From: an uncultured Bacteroides sp.
GTDB lineage: Bacteria > Bacteroidota > Bacteroidia > Bacteroidales > Bacteroidaceae
Length of the DNA: 64,000 nucleotides
Reading direction: 5' to 3'
NCBI RefSeq assembly: GCF_959029255.1
Contig: NZ_CAUFUE010000013.1
Span: 1-64,000 of the forward strand
Part shown: piece after piece, positions 1-8,596 of the stretch
Numbering within the stretch: position 1 is the first letter of the stretch
Layout of the letters: each line of letters begins with the position of its first letter
Position numbers and translations under genes: made by a program
The notes under the pieces: generated by a model
Told to the model about the DNA's origin: nothing
Databases searched by the model: none
The model's input: the letters and a program-made list of their open reading frames with translations, nothing else

Positions 1-849
1 ATGGATCCGGATTCTGTTCTGTTTTTTAGATATCTGTTTGCCATACCTATTTTAGGTGTCATGTTGAAAGTGAGAGGTAGAAACTTCAAATTGAAACGGA
101 AGGAGGTATTGCCGTTAATCATTTTGGGATGGCTGGTTGCCATATCGTCTCTTACTTTGTTCCAAAGCTATAATTATATGGAAGCGGGTATCGCTTCCAC
201 CATACTTTTTGTCTATCCTATTCTGGTGGCGCTGATTATGGCTGTGGTTTTCAAAGAAAAGGTCACGCTGCAAACTATATTGTGCATCTTGCTGGCACTA
301 AGTGGCATCGGAATGCTTTATGAAGGCGGTGACGGAGCAACTCTTAGTCTAATCGGCGTAGGCTTGGTTATGGCCTCCGCTCTCTCCTACGCCATTTATA
401 TTGTGGGAGTAAACCGACCGATATTAAAGGATGTAGCAACCTTGAAAGTAACTTTCTATGTATTGCTTTTCGGTTTGTCGTTGTTTCTCGTCCGAATAGA
501 TTTCGGACAAAGCGTGCACATTGTCGACAAGTGGTATTTATGGGGCAATCTGATTGCACTGGCCGTTTTTCCAACAGCAATATCTTTTCTCTGTACCACT
601 CAGGCCATCCAATATATAGGTTCTACCCCGACAGCTATCCTTGGGGCCTTAGAGCCGGTAACTGCTGTTTTCTTTGGAGTTACTATCTTCGGTGAAAGCC
701 TGACACTAAGGCTGATTTGCGGAATAATATTGATTATTCTGGCAGTAACGTTCATCATAGCCGGAGGAAATATCACGACTCATTTGGTACGTTTCAGAAA
801 GCTCTTCCCACGATTGCCGTTGAAACATGCAAGAATACACAAGAAATAG
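1..849 (+). CDS. EamA/DMT family permease, 5' end cut by the window
   Basis: An inner-membrane drug/metabolite transporter-like permease with hydrophobic helices throughout its 282 visible residues. It contains the second EamA repeat, with a late segment reading GALEPVTAVFFGV that is typical of the family. The reading frame is open to base 1, and family members have about 10 helices in roughly 300 residues. The visible Met (MDPDSVLFF) therefore looks internal, and the first helix or two should lie upstream. Substrate is not predictable. The C-terminal tail is basic (FRKLFPRLPLKHARIHKK). Confidence 0.85.
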   Translation: MDPDSVLFFRYLFAIPILGVMLKVRGRNFKLKRKEVLPLIILGWLVAISSLTLFQSYNYMEAGIASTILFVYPILVALIMAVVFKEKVTLQTILCILLALSGIGMLYEGGDGATLSLIGVGLVMASALSYAIYIVGVNRPILKDVATLKVTFYVLLFGLSLFLVRIDFGQSVHIVDKWYLWGNLIALAVFPTAISFLCTTQAIQYIGSTPTAILGALEPVTAVFFGVTIFGESLTLRLICGIILIILAVTFIIAGGNITTHLVRFRKLFPRLPLKHARIHKK

Positions 850-896
850 AAAAGCGAGAAGATTGAGAGATAGGGCGTTAAATGATAATTTATCTG

Positions 897-1023
897 ATTT
901 ACGATTTAACGATTTACGATGTACGATTGAAGTTTGTATTGCATAACAAGTTGCCCGTTAATGGTCATTCTATGATTTTATGAGTAATATCAATCGTACA
1001 TCGTAAATCGTCAAATCGTAAAT
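897..1023. repeat. Intergenic inverted-repeat element (TTTACGAT family)
   Basis: Two arms of about 34 bp made of repeated ATTTACGAT/GTACGATTGA words (897-930 and 990-1023) are inverted copies of each other and would fold into a long hairpin with a loop of about 60 nt. It fills the gap between the convergent EamA and MATE genes, so it could act as a bidirectional terminator. A single arm of the same family lies at 13750-13795 next to thrA. No coding content seen. Confidence 0.7.
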
Positions 1024-1037
1024 ATATAAATTCCCAT

Positions 1038-2396
1038 TTATCCCCCCTTCATCCTCCCCAGAATTTTAGGGAACTGCCAGAAGAACAGCAGTGTACAACA
1101 GATTGCAGCCGTGGCATCCGATATCGCTTCTGCCGCATAGACTCCGGTGACTCCCATAAAATGCGGTAGTATCAAAGCCAAAGGTGTCAACAGGATAGCT
1201 TTGCGAAGTAGAGCTATGAAAATAGATATCTTCGCTTGGCCCAAGGCGACAAACATGTTTTGACAGGCACGTTGCAAACCGAAAATAGTCATACCGCCCA
1301 GGAAGACCGGCATCGTCCAGCGAACAGTCTCTATCAGATACTCATCACTCGTAAAGGCAGATGCGACCGTCGATGGGAATAGAATCATAAATAACATCAG
1401 GAGCAGATTGAAAGAAAACATAGTAATCAATGCTATCTTAAAACATTCCTTTACACGCCGTTTATCACCATGCCCCAAATTATAACTTACGATTGGCACA
1501 AATCCCTGCGCAAATCCCGTCAACGGCACACTGGCAAATTGCATAGAAGTCTGTAAAACCGTCAATGCACTGACGTAAATATCACCAAACTCTTTCAAAC
1601 TACTATTCAGAACAAAGCCGACCAAACTTTCGGTACTTGCCATGATGAACGGAGATACTCCTAAAGCCAACATCGAAAGCACAATCCCTTTGTTCAACTT
1701 CATATAGCGCCTTTCCAGCGGCAAAGAGGCTTGACGGGAAAAGAGGAAGCACAATACCCATATCGCACTGCAAGCCTGGGAAATCACCGTAGCCAAGGCA
1801 GCACCTTTTACTCCCATGTCGAACCAGAAAATAAAGATAGGGTCGAGAACGATATTCAAGAAAGCCCCTATCAAAACCGAGCACATGGCAATGGCAGGCC
1901 GCCCCTGTGCATTGATAAAAGAATTCAGTCCGGTAGACACCTCCACAAAGATGGTTCCCAGCAAATAAATGGAAAGATAGTCAACCGCATATCCCAGCGT
2001 ATTCTCCGAGGCACCTGTAAACAGCAGAATAGGTTCCATAAAAGCATACGCCGTGAAAGAAGTCAATAAGGTGAAAAGAATCAGCAGACTGAAACCATTT
2101 CCCAATATCTTTCCGGCACGCTGGCGGTCGCCCTGCCCCAGCGCAATGGCTGCCAACGGCGCACCTCCTCCTCCCACTATCGCAGAAAAAGAAGAAATCA
2201 AGACTACGAGGGAAATGGTTACACCCACACCCGCCAACGCATCCGTACCGATGCCCGGTATATGTCCGATATAGATACGGTCTACAATGCTATAGAGTAA
2301 ATTAACAAACTGTGCCGCTACTGCCGGGAGTGCCATCTTGAAAACCAGCGGCAACATGCGCTCAGTTCCCAAACGTTCTTCATATTTATTTATCAT
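1038..2396 (-). CDS. MATE family efflux transporter
   Basis: A 452-residue inner-membrane protein with about 12 predicted helices in two homologous halves, the length and layout of the MATE (multi-antimicrobial extrusion) family. These antiporters export cationic drugs or metabolites in exchange for Na+ or H+. The N-terminal half starts with MLPLVFKMALPAVAAQFVN, a typical MatE opening, and contains GGGGAPLAAIALGQGD; the second half has LTGFAQGFVPIVSYNLG. Transcribed alone, with a good -7 box about 30 bp upstream of the ATG. Substrate is unknown. Confidence 0.92.
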   Translation of the reverse strand: MINKYEERLGTERMLPLVFKMALPAVAAQFVNLLYSIVDRIYIGHIPGIGTDALAGVGVTISLVVLISSFSAIVGGGGAPLAAIALGQGDRQRAGKILGNGFSLLILFTLLTSFTAYAFMEPILLFTGASENTLGYAVDYLSIYLLGTIFVEVSTGLNSFINAQGRPAIAMCSVLIGAFLNIVLDPIFIFWFDMGVKGAALATVISQACSAIWVLCFLFSRQASLPLERRYMKLNKGIVLSMLALGVSPFIMASTESLVGFVLNSSLKEFGDIYVSALTVLQTSMQFASVPLTGFAQGFVPIVSYNLGHGDKRRVKECFKIALITMFSFNLLLMLFMILFPSTVASAFTSDEYLIETVRWTMPVFLGGMTIFGLQRACQNMFVALGQAKISIFIALLRKAILLTPLALILPHFMGVTGVYAAEAISDATAAICCTLLFFWQFPKILGRMKGG

Positions 2397-2424
2397 CTTG
2401 AATATCCTTTCTTAAAATCGCCTG

Positions 2425-2432
2425 CAAAGGTA
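2425..2432 (-). promoter_or_regulatory. -7 promoter box for the MATE gene
   Basis: The minus strand reads TACCTTTG, a perfect match to the Bacteroidales -7 consensus TAnnTTTG, placed 29 bp upstream of the MATE start codon. The -33 element is weak. Confidence 0.55.
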
Positions 2433-2543
2433 CAAGAAATAACCGTTTCAGCCATTTCCGTCAAGCGAGAAGTAGAAAGAATATATTATTCAATCCTAAA
2501 CAATAAAAGCGTTTAATGAGTACAGGACATACCTTCCTGCCCC

Positions 2544-3095
2544 TTACCAGCTATCTCCGCCATGTCCGCTATTAAGCAAACTCTCAATCTTCTGCTTATA
2601 TAGGTTAGAAGCCTCGGCTGCATTTTTAGCGACATCCCCCGTACCTGTCCCATACACCACGATAGGAGTTTGCCACACCATCCCCGCATGAATGGCACTG
2701 CCCTGATACGGACGCAGCAACTCATCCACCGTAAAACGGTTTTTGCCACCGCTGCGATAGGCTTCCGCATTTGAACCGGTCGTTGTAACCACCAATAAAG
2801 GTTTACCCGCCACAGCCGGTGTCTGAGATAAATAGGTGAAGACTTCATCCTGCCATTTTTTTAACAAAGAAGGTGCCGATAACCAATAAAAAGGAAATTG
2901 ATATATAACGGCAGAAGCATCTGAAATAATACGGGTCCACTCATCCACATTAAAAGGAATCTCCTCTTCATATAAATTGAACACAGACACCCCGTCCATA
3001 TCTTTCACCGTATCTATCAACATTCTGTTGGCTTGCGAATCCTTCATATTGGGATGCGCTAAAATAATGACTACTTTTCTCAAATCTTTATTCAT
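2544..3095 (-). CDS. NAD(P)H-dependent oxidoreductase, flavodoxin-like fold
   Basis: A 183-residue cytoplasmic flavoprotein of the NAD(P)H:quinone reductase/KefF-MdaB superfamily. The N-terminus (VVIILAHPNMKDSQANRML) is the usual phosphate-binding start, and IYQFPFYWLSAPSLLKKWQDEVF is the diagnostic family segment; TTTGSNAEAYRSGG follows. It probably reduces quinones, nitro or azo compounds with FMN, but the substrate cannot be read. Single-gene unit; a perfect palindrome at 3124-3141 just upstream could be an operator. Minus-strand TATCTTTA at about 3133-3140 is a near -7 box overlapping that palindrome. Confidence 0.85.
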   Translation of the reverse strand: MNKDLRKVVIILAHPNMKDSQANRMLIDTVKDMDGVSVFNLYEEEIPFNVDEWTRIISDASAVIYQFPFYWLSAPSLLKKWQDEVFTYLSQTPAVAGKPLLVVTTTGSNAEAYRSGGKNRFTVDELLRPYQGSAIHAGMVWQTPIVVYGTGTGDVAKNAAEASNLYKQKIESLLNSGHGGDSW

Positions 3096-3123
3096 AAGTA
3101 CTAATCTATTGATGACAAAAACA

Positions 3124-3141
3124 ATATCTTCGTAAAGATAT
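3124..3141. promoter_or_regulatory. 18-bp perfect palindrome, possible operator
   Basis: ATATCTT-CGTA-AAGATAT is a perfect 7-4-7 palindrome 29 bp upstream of the oxidoreductase start. It overlaps a near-consensus -7 box, a good place for a repressor to bind. No regulator gene is adjacent, so the link is inference. Confidence 0.35.
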
Positions 3142-3297
3142 GAAATTTCAAGACTTGCGCCATATCATATCTGTTATTTTAGGTCATCAAAAAGTACTCC
3201 AAACAGAGGAAACTTCTTAATCTTTCAAAAAGAAGGCTTTCATTAAATAAAATAATCGGGACAGTCAATGTATCAGTCCTGTTTTCCGGTAAGATGA

Positions 3298-3747
3298 TTA
3301 ATGGACTATGATATGCTTACCTTCGGGAGTAACTACAACATTGCCTGTCTTGATGTAATGCTTGCCTTCAGGAGAAACATATATTTTTGAACTGCTATCT
3401 TCTTTTTTATCGAAAGAATTATTTTGCCCATCAAAACAGTTCTTCTTATCAGAAGAGGAATTCGTTTCTTCAAGATAACTCTTCATTTCAGTTACCTTGC
3501 CTTCTTTAAACCAGATTTTAACGACCGACCATCCATGCATACCGAAAGCACGAAAAGTGCAAGCTTCCTCTTCTTTATCAAAGTCACGGAAAACCGGCTT
3601 CCCCAGAATGGCGGTGACATCTTTTAAAGTCATACCCTGTTCTATTTTACTCAATTGAGCATAATCAAACCCGTAGCTCCCATAAATACCACAGCTTGTT
3701 ACCGATACAGTGAACAGTAACAACAAAATGAACGATATCTTCTTCAT
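3298..3747 (-). CDS. Small lipoprotein with BamE/SmpA-like segment
   Basis: A 149-residue protein with a lipoprotein signal (hydrophobic stretch to TVSVTSCG; lipidated Cys about residue 19). Residues 30-100 contain LSKIEQGMTLKDVTAILGKP, resembling the SmpA/OmlA (BamE) fold in which a 'GMT..dV...lG.P' turn starts the domain. The C-terminal part has a Ser/Asp/Lys-rich linker and two copies of a short PEGKH-I motif (SPEGKHYIKTGNVVV, TPEGKHIIVH). It should sit on a membrane facing the periplasm. The true BamE of the Bam complex has a different tail, so the role is unknown. Confidence 0.75.
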   Translation of the reverse strand: MKKISFILLLLFTVSVTSCGIYGSYGFDYAQLSKIEQGMTLKDVTAILGKPVFRDFDKEEEACTFRAFGMHGWSVVKIWFKEGKVTEMKSYLEETNSSSDKKNCFDGQNNSFDKKEDSSSKIYVSPEGKHYIKTGNVVVTPEGKHIIVH

Positions 3748-3778
3748 AGCAATCTATTTTTAGTATTTATCCATAGTA

Positions 3779-3786
3779 CAAATGTA
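3779..3786 (-). promoter_or_regulatory. -7 promoter box for the small lipoprotein
   Basis: Minus strand TACATTTG, perfect TAnnTTTG, 32 bp upstream of the lipoprotein start. Confidence 0.5.
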
Positions 3787-3855
3787 GATTGATAAAATCC
3801 CCCTTTCCAGTGATTAACTCTATTTATAAATAGGGATTTCCCTAATAGTTGGTTT

Positions 3856-3978
3856 GTGAAAGTTATTGAAAAAGCAGCGGGAATTTTAGGAAGATGCGAA
3901 ACCGTAGTTATCACCTCCATCAATGAAGAAGGCTATCCACGTCCGGTTCCTATGAGCTTCATGCTCCATTCACCATGA
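3856..3978 (+). pseudogene. Remnant of a pyridoxamine 5'-phosphate oxidase-like gene
   Basis: Forty codons from a possible GTG read VIEKAAGILGRCETVVITS followed by INEEGYPRPVPMSFM, then end at a TGA. This matches the N-terminus of the PNPOx-like/general stress protein 26 family, whose members run about 130-160 residues; the FMN-barrel remainder is missing. The frame stays open upstream without a clear start. I read it as a 5' fragment left by a deletion. Protein-level similarity was judged by eye. Confidence 0.55.
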
Positions 3979-4032
3979 ACTAACTAACCCGAAGGAACGT
4001 TATACCTATAGTAACCAAAAACAGAAAGTATC

Positions 4033-4281
4033 ATGGAAAAGAGCTTAATTCATAGCAACGAATTGCATTTCATTAGCAAGAAACGCATTCACGAGGCAGT
4101 AGAAAAGATGGTAGAGTCACTGGATATGGCGGCAGGTTCTACCATGGGATTTGACCTGTATGCAGTAGTAGAAGCCTATTTCACGGATTTGGAAAAGCGA
4201 AGGGAAATTAACCGCCTGCTCAATCTGGAAGAAAATACTTGTGAGGAGATAGAAGAAGAACTCCACGTCTTCGAGATGTAA
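4033..4281 (+). CDS. Small acidic hypothetical protein
   Basis: An 82-residue protein (MEKSLIHSNELHFISKKRIH...) with predicted helices, no signal peptide and a strongly acidic C-terminus (LNLEENTCEEIEEELHVFEM). I do not recognise a family. The ATG is well placed and the composition looks coding. It lies just after the PNPOx-like remnant and ends next to a 20-bp inverted repeat that could terminate it. Confidence 0.6.
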   Translation: MEKSLIHSNELHFISKKRIHEAVEKMVESLDMAAGSTMGFDLYAVVEAYFTDLEKRREINRLLNLEENTCEEIEEELHVFEM

Positions 4282-4287
4282 TATGAC

Positions 4288-4354
4288 GAATTACACGGAT
4301 TTCACGGAAGCTGCGCAATAACAGCGCCTCAAGACCGTGAAATCCGTGTAATTC
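4288..4354. repeat. 20-bp perfect inverted repeat between convergent genes
   Basis: GAATTACACGGATTTCACGG (4288-4307) recurs as an exact inverted copy at 4335-4354 with a 27-bp spacer. It sits between the hypothetical gene (+) and the MscS gene (-). It may be a bidirectional transcription stop or one of the short hairpin elements scattered through this genome. Confidence 0.65.
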
Positions 4355-4388
4355 CTATAGTGGGAAAACCTTTCCACGCAACAGTTTA

Positions 4389-5258
4389 TCAATCTTTCGC
4401 CTGATGAACCGTCAACTGCGGGAATGGGAAACCGATGCCTTCTTCGTTGTACACGGCATAAATAGTCTTGTTCATATCAAAATAAACGCCCCAGTAATCA
4501 GCGCTGTTCACCCACACACGGATAACGACGTTCACACTGCTGGCATCCAGAGCCTGAAGGGCGATAAAAGGTTCGGGAGTATTCAGGATACGTTTATCGG
4601 CGGCGATAATACGTTTTGTCACAGCTTCCACTTTATCATAGTTCTCTCCATATTCCACACCGATAACCCAGTCTACACGGCGGGTATCTTCGCGGCTGTA
4701 ATTAGTCACCGTACCACTGCTCAAAGCACCGTTAGGAATATAAATCACTTTATTATCGGCTGTAGTCAGGATGGTATGGAAAATCTGGATTTCGCGTACC
4801 GTACCGGACACACCCTGGCTCTCAATCCAGTCGCCTACTTTAAAGGGACGGAACAGCAAGACGATAAGCCCACCGGCAAAGTTCTGCAAGTTTCCCGACA
4901 AAGCCATACCAATAGCCACACCGGCAGATGCCAGCAAAGCGGCGAACGAAGTGGTTTCCACTCCCAGCTTACCGATAACGGCAATAATCAATAAGATTGT
5001 CAACAGGATGTTGACCAAACTTTTCACGAAACTTTGGATACTCGGGTCGATATGTCTTTTTACCAATATCTTGGATAAAAGTTTCTTGATGAAAGATATC
5101 AAGAACCGACCGACTACGAAAATAATGATAGCTCCAATGATTCGACCACCAGCACTAACGCCCCAGTCTATCAACTGTTGAATAAGAATTTGTACCTTGC
5201 TGAAACCGTCTTCAGCAGCCTGGACGGCAACCGCCGCCATTAACAGAGGTGATAACAT
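4389..5258 (-). CDS. MscS-family small-conductance mechanosensitive channel
   Basis: A 289-residue channel that would open under membrane tension to release solutes after osmotic downshock. A hydrophobic N-terminus is followed by helices at about 35-60, 75-95 and 100-125. The pore helix reads AALLASAGVAIGMALSGNLQNFAGG with the Gly/Ala spacing of MscS TM3. RPFKVGDWIE and the beta domain (NKVIYIPNGALSSGTVTNYS) follow, as in E. coli MscS, and the length is that of the short MscS type. Single gene, oriented opposite to the thiamine operon. Confidence 0.93.
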   Translation of the reverse strand: MLSPLLMAAVAVQAAEDGFSKVQILIQQLIDWGVSAGGRIIGAIIIFVVGRFLISFIKKLLSKILVKRHIDPSIQSFVKSLVNILLTILLIIAVIGKLGVETTSFAALLASAGVAIGMALSGNLQNFAGGLIVLLFRPFKVGDWIESQGVSGTVREIQIFHTILTTADNKVIYIPNGALSSGTVTNYSREDTRRVDWVIGVEYGENYDKVEAVTKRIIAADKRILNTPEPFIALQALDASSVNVVIRVWVNSADYWGVYFDMNKTIYAVYNEEGIGFPFPQLTVHQAKD

Positions 5259-5287
5259 AATGATTTTGTTTTAAGATTTTAATGCGG

Positions 5288-5295
5288 CAAAATTA
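5288..5295 (-). promoter_or_regulatory. -7 promoter box for the MscS gene
   Basis: Minus strand TAATTTTG (TAnnTTTG), 30 bp upstream of the channel's start codon. Confidence 0.45.
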
Positions 5296-5369
5296 ACAAA
5301 TAAATCCAGTTTTCGTTCACATTATTTGTAGATTTCGGTAGAAAGCAATACTTTTGCTGCCGATTTCAA

Positions 5370-5444
5370 TTAAGGGGTGCCCTAATATGACGGGCTGAGA
5401 TCACACCCATTGACCTGATCCGGGTAATGCCGGCGGAGGGAAAA
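5370..5444 (+). promoter_or_regulatory. TPP (THI-box) riboswitch
   Basis: The conserved TPP aptamer core is plain: GGGGTGCCC, then GGGCTGAGATCACACCC, then ACCTGATCCGGGTAATGCC and GGCGGAGGGA. It binds thiamine pyrophosphate and represses the downstream thiamine uptake operon. A short hairpin (AGAAAAG/CTTTTCT, 5448-5466) directly follows and may be part of the expression platform; it lacks a clear T-run. About 196 nt separate the aptamer from the first start codon, and that gap holds a repeat element (5493-5609). Confidence 0.95.
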
Positions 5445-5492
5445 AGAAGAAAAGTCCCCCTTTTCTGGTTTCATCACTGATTATACAGATAA

Positions 5493-5609
5493 TTCACCAC
5501 AGAGGACACAGAGGGTACAGAGGATAAAGAACTCGTGCTAATCTGCATAACCTGCGGCTTGAAGAAAGGGAAAAATGCCTTTGTGAAACTCTGTGTACTC
5601 GGTGGTGAA
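5493..5609. repeat. Inverted-repeat element (CACCACAGAGGACACAGAG family)
   Basis: Arms TTCACCACAGAGGACACAGAG and its imperfect inverse (ending GTGTACTCGGTGGTGAA) bound about 117 bp. It lies between the TPP aptamer and the TonB receptor start, so the transcript leader would carry an extra long hairpin. Related copies lie at 16265-16373 and 36460-36683, with a half copy near 28810-28833. Confidence 0.7.
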
Positions 5610-5640
5610 AATAAAAAAACATCAAATAAAAGTATTGCAA

Positions 5641-7935
5641 ATGAAAAGACGTGCAATGGTGACATGCCTTCTGACGGCAGCGCTAAGTGTCTGTGCGCAG
5701 ACCAAGGAAAAGGACAGCTTGCGGGTAGTAGACTTGCAAGAAGTAGAGATTATTTCTACACGTGCCACGGGAACTACTCCGGTGGCGTTTACCAATGTAA
5801 ATAAAGAGCAACTGAAAAAGCAGAATTTCGGAGTGGATATTCCATATCTGCTGACGTTTACCCCTTCCGTATTGACAACGAGTGATGCAGGAGCCGGCAT
5901 CGGCTACACCAGTATCCGTGTGCGTGGAACAGATGCCACGCGTATAAATGTCACCACCAATGGCATACCGATGAACGATGCCGAGAGTCATTCCATCTTC
6001 TGGGTAAATACGCCTGACTTTGCATCTTCCCTGCAGGACATGCAAATTCAACGTGGCGCGGGCACTTCAACAAACGGTGCAGGCGCTTTCGGTGCCAGCA
6101 TCAACATGCAGACACAAGGTATTTCGCCGAAACCATACGCAGAAATCTCCGGCTCTTACGGTTCGTTCAATACGCATAAGGAAACCGTGAAAGTGGGAAC
6201 AGGCATCATTAACGGCCACTGGGGTTTTGACGCACGCCTGTCCAATATCCAAAGCGACGGATACAGAGACCGTGCCGGTGCCGACCTGAAATCTTACTTC
6301 ATCCAAGGCGGTTATTATAATGACAATACCACCGTCAAGTTCATCACCTTCGGCGGAAAAGAAGAGACTTACCATGCCTGGGACGGACTGGACAAAGAAA
6401 CCTTGCAGGCGCACCGCAAATACAATCCGAACGGAGAAATAAAGGATGACGATGGTAACGTGACAGGCTTCTACGACAACCAGATAGACTATTATCGCCA
6501 GACGCACTACCAATTGTTGTTGAACCAGATTCTGTCACCCTCCTGGCATCTGAACGTTGCCCTGCACTATACTGACGGAGACGGATACTACGAAGAATAC
6601 AAAAACGCGCGTACCTTGGTGGAATATGGCCTGCAACCTTTCCAACTGGACGGTCAGACCATCAAGAAGTCCAACCTCGTACGGCGGAAACTGGTAAACA
6701 GCGGCTTTGGCGGCGGCGTGTTCTCCGTAAACTATAACAATGATAAAATCGATGCATCCGTAGGCGGAGGGCTGAACTATTATAAGAATACGCACAATGG
6801 TAAAGTGGTATGGGTGAAGAACTACATCGGCAATCTGGACCCCGACCATGAATACTACCGTAACATCGGCCGCAAAACCGATGGCAATATTTACGCGAAA
6901 GCCAACTGGGAGGTGGGCGGTGGCGTCAATCTCTATGCCGACCTGCAATACCGTTACACCCGTTACAAAATAAACGGCAACAATGATAAATGGGACTGGA
7001 CTGCCGCCCCCGGCCATCTGCAACCGCTCAACATCGACGAAGAATTTAATTTCTTCAACCCGAAAGCCGGTGCCTTCTGGAACATCAACTCATATAATAA
7101 GGTATACGGCTCCTTCAGTGTGGCCCACAAAGAGCCTACCCGCAATAATTATACCGATAATCTCTTCGCCGCCCGCCCCAAAGCGGAACGTCTCTTCGAC
7201 TACGAACTGGGATATACGTTCCACAAGGACTGGTTCAGTGCAGGAGTCAACCTTTACTATATGGACTATAAAAACCAGTTGGTACTGAACGGCCAGTTGA
7301 ACGAAATCGGCGAAGCCGTGGCAGAGAACGTGAAAGACAGCTACCGCATGGGCATCGAGCTGATGGCAGGCGCACAAATCGCGCAATGGTTGCGGTGGGA
7401 CGTCAACGCCACGCTGAGCCGCAACCGCATCAAGAATTATACGGAATATCTGAGTGACGTCAATGAAGACTGGAAAGATATGTACAGTGAAGATTGGGGC
7501 ATCTCACAAACCACCCGCTACATAGGAACCACCCCCATTTCATTTTCTCCGGACTTCATGGCAAACAGCTTACTATCTTTCGATTATAAAGGCATCAACG
7601 CCTCTTTGCAGACGCAATACGTCAGCAAGCAGTACCTCAACAACGCTCATCAGGAAGATTGTACGCTGGATGCATACTGGGTAAGTAACCTCAATGTAGG
7701 TTATACCTTCAAACTGCGTGGTCTGAAGTCTGTCAATGTGGGAGTTACGGTATATAACCTCTTCAATGAAACCTACGAGAGCAATGGATATGCATCGGGA
7801 AGCGCCGTTTACGAAGGCCACGGCAAAGACCAGATAAAGACATCGGACAGCAAGTTGCTTTATACCTCGAACTATGCCGCCTATTATCCAAATGCCGGCA
7901 TCAATGCTTTGGCGCACATCACCTTAAGTTTCTGA
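5641..7935 (+). CDS. TonB-dependent outer-membrane receptor, thiamine uptake (OMthi type)
   Basis: A 764-residue outer-membrane transporter. The ATG at 5641 is chosen because it gives a proper signal peptide (MKRRAMVTCLLTAALSVCAQ); an upstream ATG at 5593 lies inside the repeat element. A plug domain (SVLTTSDAGAGIGYTSIRVR, later QRGAGTSTNGAGAFGASINM) precedes a beta-barrel ending in aromatic Phe (INALAHITLSF). It has no SusC-type N-terminal CarboxypepD extension. The upstream TPP riboswitch and downstream pnuT and thiamine pyrophosphokinase indicate thiamine or a precursor as substrate; this gene order is known from Bacteroides thiamine transport. Confidence 0.93.
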   Translation: MKRRAMVTCLLTAALSVCAQTKEKDSLRVVDLQEVEIISTRATGTTPVAFTNVNKEQLKKQNFGVDIPYLLTFTPSVLTTSDAGAGIGYTSIRVRGTDATRINVTTNGIPMNDAESHSIFWVNTPDFASSLQDMQIQRGAGTSTNGAGAFGASINMQTQGISPKPYAEISGSYGSFNTHKETVKVGTGIINGHWGFDARLSNIQSDGYRDRAGADLKSYFIQGGYYNDNTTVKFITFGGKEETYHAWDGLDKETLQAHRKYNPNGEIKDDDGNVTGFYDNQIDYYRQTHYQLLLNQILSPSWHLNVALHYTDGDGYYEEYKNARTLVEYGLQPFQLDGQTIKKSNLVRRKLVNSGFGGGVFSVNYNNDKIDASVGGGLNYYKNTHNGKVVWVKNYIGNLDPDHEYYRNIGRKTDGNIYAKANWEVGGGVNLYADLQYRYTRYKINGNNDKWDWTAAPGHLQPLNIDEEFNFFNPKAGAFWNINSYNKVYGSFSVAHKEPTRNNYTDNLFAARPKAERLFDYELGYTFHKDWFSAGVNLYYMDYKNQLVLNGQLNEIGEAVAENVKDSYRMGIELMAGAQIAQWLRWDVNATLSRNRIKNYTEYLSDVNEDWKDMYSEDWGISQTTRYIGTTPISFSPDFMANSLLSFDYKGINASLQTQYVSKQYLNNAHQEDCTLDAYWVSNLNVGYTFKLRGLKSVNVGVTVYNLFNETYESNGYASGSAVYEGHGKDQIKTSDSKLLYTSNYAAYYPNAGINALAHITLSF

Positions 7936-7938
7936 CGT

Positions 7939-8553
7939 ATGGAACAAACTCTTGAAATCATAGGTACGTTTGTCGGGCTTCTCTACCTCTGGCTGGAATA
8001 TCGTGCAAGCATCTATCTCTGGATAGCGGGTATCGTTATGCCCGCCATCTACATCTTTGTTTACTACGATGCCGGTTTGTATGCCGATTTCGGCATCAAC
8101 ATCTATTATCTGGGTGCGGCCATTTATGGTTGGATGATGTGGAAGTACGGAAGTTTCCTGCGCCGTAAGTTTCTGCGCAAACAGGTTTCCGGCAAGAAAG
8201 AGCGGAAGGAAGAACAAGAAGCGGAGTTACCCATCACCCGTATGCCGCTACGGTATCTGCTACCGCTTACTGCCATATTCGCCCTCACCCTCGTAGGCAT
8301 TGCCTGGATATTGATAAACTTCACGGATAGCAACGTACCCTGGCTGGACTCCTTCACCACTGCACTGAGCATCATCGGTATGTGGATGCTGGCACGTAAA
8401 TATGTAGAACAGTGGTGGGCATGGATTGCGGTAGACGCCGTGAGTTTCGGCCTATATATCTACAAAGGACTTGATTATACCGCCGCTTTATACGGCCTTT
8501 ACACAATAATCGCTATCTTTGGCTACCTTAAATGGAAGAAGATGATGGTTTAA
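7939..8553 (+). CDS. pnuT: PnuT thiamine transporter (PnuC family)
   Basis: A 204-residue inner-membrane protein with 7-8 helices of the PnuC family (nicotinamide riboside transporters). The aromatic-rich pattern WLEYRASIYLWIAGIVMPAIY and the end WWAWIAVDAVSFGLYIYKGL are characteristic. Starting 4 bp after the TonB receptor stop, under the TPP riboswitch, it is best read as PnuT, the thiamine-specific branch, which takes thiamine from periplasm to cytoplasm by facilitated diffusion. A charged loop (KKERKEEQEAE) sits mid-protein. Confidence 0.92.
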   Translation: MEQTLEIIGTFVGLLYLWLEYRASIYLWIAGIVMPAIYIFVYYDAGLYADFGINIYYLGAAIYGWMMWKYGSFLRRKFLRKQVSGKKERKEEQEAELPITRMPLRYLLPLTAIFALTLVGIAWILINFTDSNVPWLDSFTTALSIIGMWMLARKYVEQWWAWIAVDAVSFGLYIYKGLDYTAALYGLYTIIAIFGYLKWKKMMV

Positions 8554-8596
8554 ATGAAGTATTCTTCATTTCTCCAACATAAAATCGTAAATAAAA

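Noticed and set aside
3141..3221. Short plus-strand frame upstream of the oxidoreductase (MKFQDLRHIISVILGHQK...) that might be a regulator fragment
   Set aside because: Only 26 codons, and no convincing match to HxlR or AraC proteins; too short to call a gene or pseudogene.
4404..4994. 196-codon frame opposite the MscS gene
   Set aside because: Antisense to a well-supported channel gene; no domain and no promoter.
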